Below are positions 6,485-8,605 of a stretch of DNA of 8,605 bases, piece by piece. Each line of letters opens with the position of its first letter. The stretch's first letter is position 1. This DNA is from Dehalococcoidales bacterium. Its GTDB lineage: Bacteria; Chloroflexota; Dehalococcoidia; Dehalococcoidales; UBA2162. Both the position numbers and the translations under genes were made by a program. The stretch lies in assembly GCA_020354275.1 (NCBI GenBank), contig CP070645.1, positions 696,108 through 704,712 of the forward strand, in the 5' to 3' direction. The notes beneath the pieces were generated by a model, which saw only the letters and a list, made by a program, of their open reading frames with translations, was not told the DNA's origin and searched no databases.

Positions 6485-8188
6485 ATGCCGATAAAAGTCC
6501 TCGACCCACAAATAGTATCCCGGATTGCCGCCGGTGAGGTGGTGGACAGGCCAGCCTCGGTAGTCAAGGAACTGGTGGAGAACTCGATAGATGCCGGCTC
6601 CAGCCAGATCTCCGTTGAGGCCAGGGGTGGCGGGATTGACCTGATACAGGTTACCGATAATGGCACCGGCATTACCGCCGCAGAGCTGGAGTACGCCTTT
6701 CAAAGATACGCCACCAGTAAGATAAACAGCCTGGAAGACCTGGACTCCATTCAAAGCCTGGGCTTCCGCGGCGAAGCGCTACCCAGCATCGCCGCAGTAT
6801 CACAGATTGAAGTTATTACCTGTGCTGTCGGGGAGTCAACCGGCAACTACCTCAGTCTGAGAGAGGGCCAGGTTACCCGCCGGGAACCCCGGGGGCGTTC
6901 ACAGGGGACAATGGTTACCGTCCGCAACCTGTTACGCAACGTACCGGCCAGACTGAAATTCCTCAAGTCCACGCCTACCGAAAACAGCCATATCGCCGGT
7001 GTAATCACCCATTACGCTTTAGCCTTCCCCGAGATAAAATTCAGTCTTTATATTGATAGCCGAACAGCACTGAGGACCCCGGGCAGCGGTAAACTGGTGG
7101 ATGCCGTGATTGAGGTTTACGGCCTGGAGATTGCCCGTAACATGCTTGAGATCGGCAACGGAGATGCAAAATGGGGAGATAAAATGGCAACTGCACCCCG
7201 GGTAAACGGTATGATAAGCTCCCCGGCCGTCAGCCGTGCCAGCCGTAATTACCTCAGCTTCTTTGTCAACCGCCGCTGGGTGAATAACCGTCTACTCGCC
7301 TGGTCAGTAGAAGAGGCCTATCACGGCCTGTTGACCACCGGTAAGCACCCGGTAGCAATTATCCAGATATCGGTACCGTTTAACGAGGTGGACGTTAATA
7401 TTCACCCTACCAAAAGCGAAGTGAAATTCCAGAACGAACGCGCCGTCTTCAGTGCTGTCCAGAAAGCGGTAAGGCAGACACTTATCGAGCTGGCGCCGGT
7501 ACCCAGGATTGAAGACGTAACCACGACATATCAAGCCCGCCAGGAGCCAAGCCAGATGGCATGGACACCGGTGAAGACCAGACAAACAACTCCGGCATCT
7601 GTTTCATATACTCCGTCATTTTCTCTACCAGCCCTGCGGCTGCTGGGACAGCTGGCCAGCAGTTATATCGTTGCCGAAGGGCCTGACGGTCTGTACCTTA
7701 TCGACCAGCACGCCGCCCACGAGCGTATCCGCTTCGAACAAATCCAGCACCAGGTCTCAAATCAGGAGATTGAGGTCCAGGGACTGCTGGAACCGGTTAC
7801 TCTTGAGGTTACCCCCAAACAGGACGCGGTCTTGGAATCGCAGTATCAGAACCTGGCCAGATACGGCTTTTCTATCGAGCCTTTTGGTAACAGAACCTAT
7901 CTGGTTCGAGCCGTACCGGCCCTGCTCCATAACAGGGACTGGAGGGCAGTACTCAGCGAACTCTGGGACTCCACACCGGGAGATAATACAGACTGGATGG
8001 AGAAGATTACCATATCGATGGCCTGTCACAGCGCCGTTAGAGCCGGCCAGGTACTGACCGACGACGAAATGCGTGAGCTGGTTCGACAGCTGGAACAGGC
8101 AGCCATCCCCAATACCTGCCCCCACGGGAGACCAACTCTCATCAACATCAGCTCCGGGCAATTAGCCAGAGAATTCGAGAGAAGATAG
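6485..8188 (+). CDS. mutL: DNA mismatch repair protein MutL with endonuclease motif
   Basis: MutL couples mismatch recognition by MutS to strand incision and excision. The 567-residue protein starts at a family-typical MPIKVLDP. Its N-terminal GHKL ATPase is intact and in register with E. coli MutL: Glu29 and Asn33 in KELVENSIDAG, Asp58 in DNGTGI, YATSKI (75-80), GFRGEAL (93-99), the GT motif (141-142) and NLLRNVPARLKFL (148-160). VDVNIHPTKSEVKF marks the transducer domain. A short polar linker (about 335-380) leads to the C-terminal dimerisation domain, which carries the endonuclease motif DQHAAHERIRFE (407-418), ACHSA (513-517) and CPHGRPT (545-551). These metal-site motifs are typical of MutLs from bacteria without MutH, so it is expected to nick DNA itself. 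It is slightly short for the family because of the short linker. No good Shine-Dalgarno is seen in the 31-nt gap after the helicase, so translation may be coupled. MutL is known to stimulate UvrD in other bacteria. Confidence 0.97.
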   Translation: MPIKVLDPQIVSRIAAGEVVDRPASVVKELVENSIDAGSSQISVEARGGGIDLIQVTDNGTGITAAELEYAFQRYATSKINSLEDLDSIQSLGFRGEALPSIAAVSQIEVITCAVGESTGNYLSLREGQVTRREPRGRSQGTMVTVRNLLRNVPARLKFLKSTPTENSHIAGVITHYALAFPEIKFSLYIDSRTALRTPGSGKLVDAVIEVYGLEIARNMLEIGNGDAKWGDKMATAPRVNGMISSPAVSRASRNYLSFFVNRRWVNNRLLAWSVEEAYHGLLTTGKHPVAIIQISVPFNEVDVNIHPTKSEVKFQNERAVFSAVQKAVRQTLIELAPVPRIEDVTTTYQARQEPSQMAWTPVKTRQTTPASVSYTPSFSLPALRLLGQLASSYIVAEGPDGLYLIDQHAAHERIRFEQIQHQVSNQEIEVQGLLEPVTLEVTPKQDAVLESQYQNLARYGFSIEPFGNRTYLVRAVPALLHNRDWRAVLSELWDSTPGDNTDWMEKITISMACHSAVRAGQVLTDDEMRELVRQLEQAAIPNTCPHGRPTLINISSGQLAREFERR

Positions 8189-8262
8189 CTGGAAATCATC
8201 GTAGATTTCTCACCTTACGGACTACCGTCAACTCAACAAGACCGACAATATATTGAGAACAG

Positions 8263-8605
8263 TTAGCCCGTTTTATACCCGGCTTTGGCCAGTATCCGTT
8301 TGACCGACTGGCAGGCGGGTGAAGTATCGGGCAGATTCAACAGCGACTCGCCCCTCAGATTATACTCCTTAACACCAGCATCATGGTCAATTTTACCCAG
8401 ATACGTCCCGCTGGTGCCGTGGAAAAGCTTTTCTGCCCCGGCATCAAATTCGTAATTCCCCACCAGATAGAGGTTCTGGTAATTTATCCCCGCCTTCCTG
8501 GTAATCCTGTCTATCCTGGCGATATGCTTGATGGACTTCATCGATGGGTCAACCATGACAAACAGGTCATTAATATTCGGTATTACTTTACGGTTCAGGT
8601 GCTCA
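8263..8605 (-). CDS. CooC/MinD-type P-loop ATPase, C-terminal part (runs off the window)
   Basis: The last 113 residues of a protein whose frame stays open to the window edge; the ATG at 8556 is internal, because family-like sequence (EHLNRKVIPNINDLF) precedes it. The segment VMVDPSMKSIKHIARI followed by NLYLVGN resembles the CooC group of MinD/ParA-like ATPases, where a LVVVDPS-type strand and an N-K/R adenine-contact segment occur. The C-terminal GTYLGKIDHDAGVKEYNL, then LLNLPDTSPACQSV, matches the usual ending with its I-x-x-D-x-x-V-x-E pattern. CooC hydrolyses ATP to help insert nickel into carbon monoxide dehydrogenase, so a CODH/acetyl-CoA synthase locus may lie beyond the right edge. 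The Walker A region, needed to confirm the family, is outside. Alternatives are other MinD/Mrp-type ATPases. It is convergent with mutL, 74 nt away. Confidence 0.7.
   Translation of the reverse strand, partial: EHLNRKVIPNINDLFVMVDPSMKSIKHIARIDRITRKAGINYQNLYLVGNYEFDAGAEKLFHGTSGTYLGKIDHDAGVKEYNLRGESLLNLPDTSPACQSVKRILAKAGYKTG

Noticed and set aside
6395..6754. 119-residue open frame on the - strand across the pcrA-mutL junction
   Set aside because: It runs through the conserved MutL ATPase region on the other strand and shows no recognisable protein features.
7757..8161. 134-residue open frame on the - strand inside mutL
   Set aside because: It is antisense to the conserved MutL endonuclease domain and has no supporting signals.
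8192..8209. GAAATC/GATTTC hairpin after mutL as a terminator
   Set aside because: The stem is only 6 AT-rich base pairs and no T-run follows; no convincing terminator is seen in the 8189-8262 convergent gap.
8246..8255. Palindrome CAATATATTG near the end of the CooC-like gene
   Set aside because: A 10-bp AT-rich palindrome in a convergent gap is likely by chance and has no promoter nearby.

Overview
The window looks like an ordinary stretch of an anaerobic bacterial chromosome with roughly balanced base composition. It combines beta-oxidation genes, two DNA repair genes and the tail of a gene resembling the carbon monoxide dehydrogenase (CODH) accessory ATPase CooC. That combination is compatible with a sediment-type Dehalococcoidia (Chloroflexota) or another acyl-CoA-oxidising anaerobe with a Wood-Ljungdahl pathway. 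The taxon is inferred from gene content only and is held with low confidence. I saw no insertion sequences, tRNA or rRNA genes, CRISPR arrays or phage genes.

Positions 1-3364 (+ strand) hold a fatty acid or acyl-CoA degradation unit. It contains the C-terminal two thirds of a thiolase, then two adjacent acyl-CoA dehydrogenase (ACAD) family genes, closed by a strong intrinsic terminator at 3327-3364. The two ACADs are unlike each other. The first keeps an acid at the LCAD/IVD-type catalytic position but lacks the usual Arg-x-x-Phe-Gly FAD motif. The second keeps that FAD motif but has no acid at either known catalytic position. This suggests an obligate heteromer, like the pimeloyl-CoA dehydrogenase (PimC/PimD) or mycobacterial ChsE pairs. 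The 129-nt leader before the first ACAD contains a perfect 10-bp hairpin and a possible anti-Shine-Dalgarno.

Positions 3388-4173 (- strand) encode an enoyl-CoA hydratase with both catalytic glutamates, convergent with the dehydrogenases. A 3-hydroxyacyl-CoA dehydrogenase would complete the spiral but is not in the window.

Positions 4174-4272 form a divergent promoter region. The rightward promoter is an extended -10 so close to the start codons of the next gene that the mRNA is probably leaderless.

Positions 4273-8188 (+ strand) carry a UvrD/PcrA-type DNA helicase followed after 31 nt by mutL, probably as one operon. MutL has a complete GHKL ATPase and the endonuclease motif found in organisms that lack MutH. 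No mutS is visible.

Positions 8263-8605 (- strand) hold the 3' end of a CooC/MinD-type ATPase gene that continues beyond the window. Nothing here amounts to a clearly new system. The best leads are the complementary ACAD pair, the structured leader and the leaderless helicase start.
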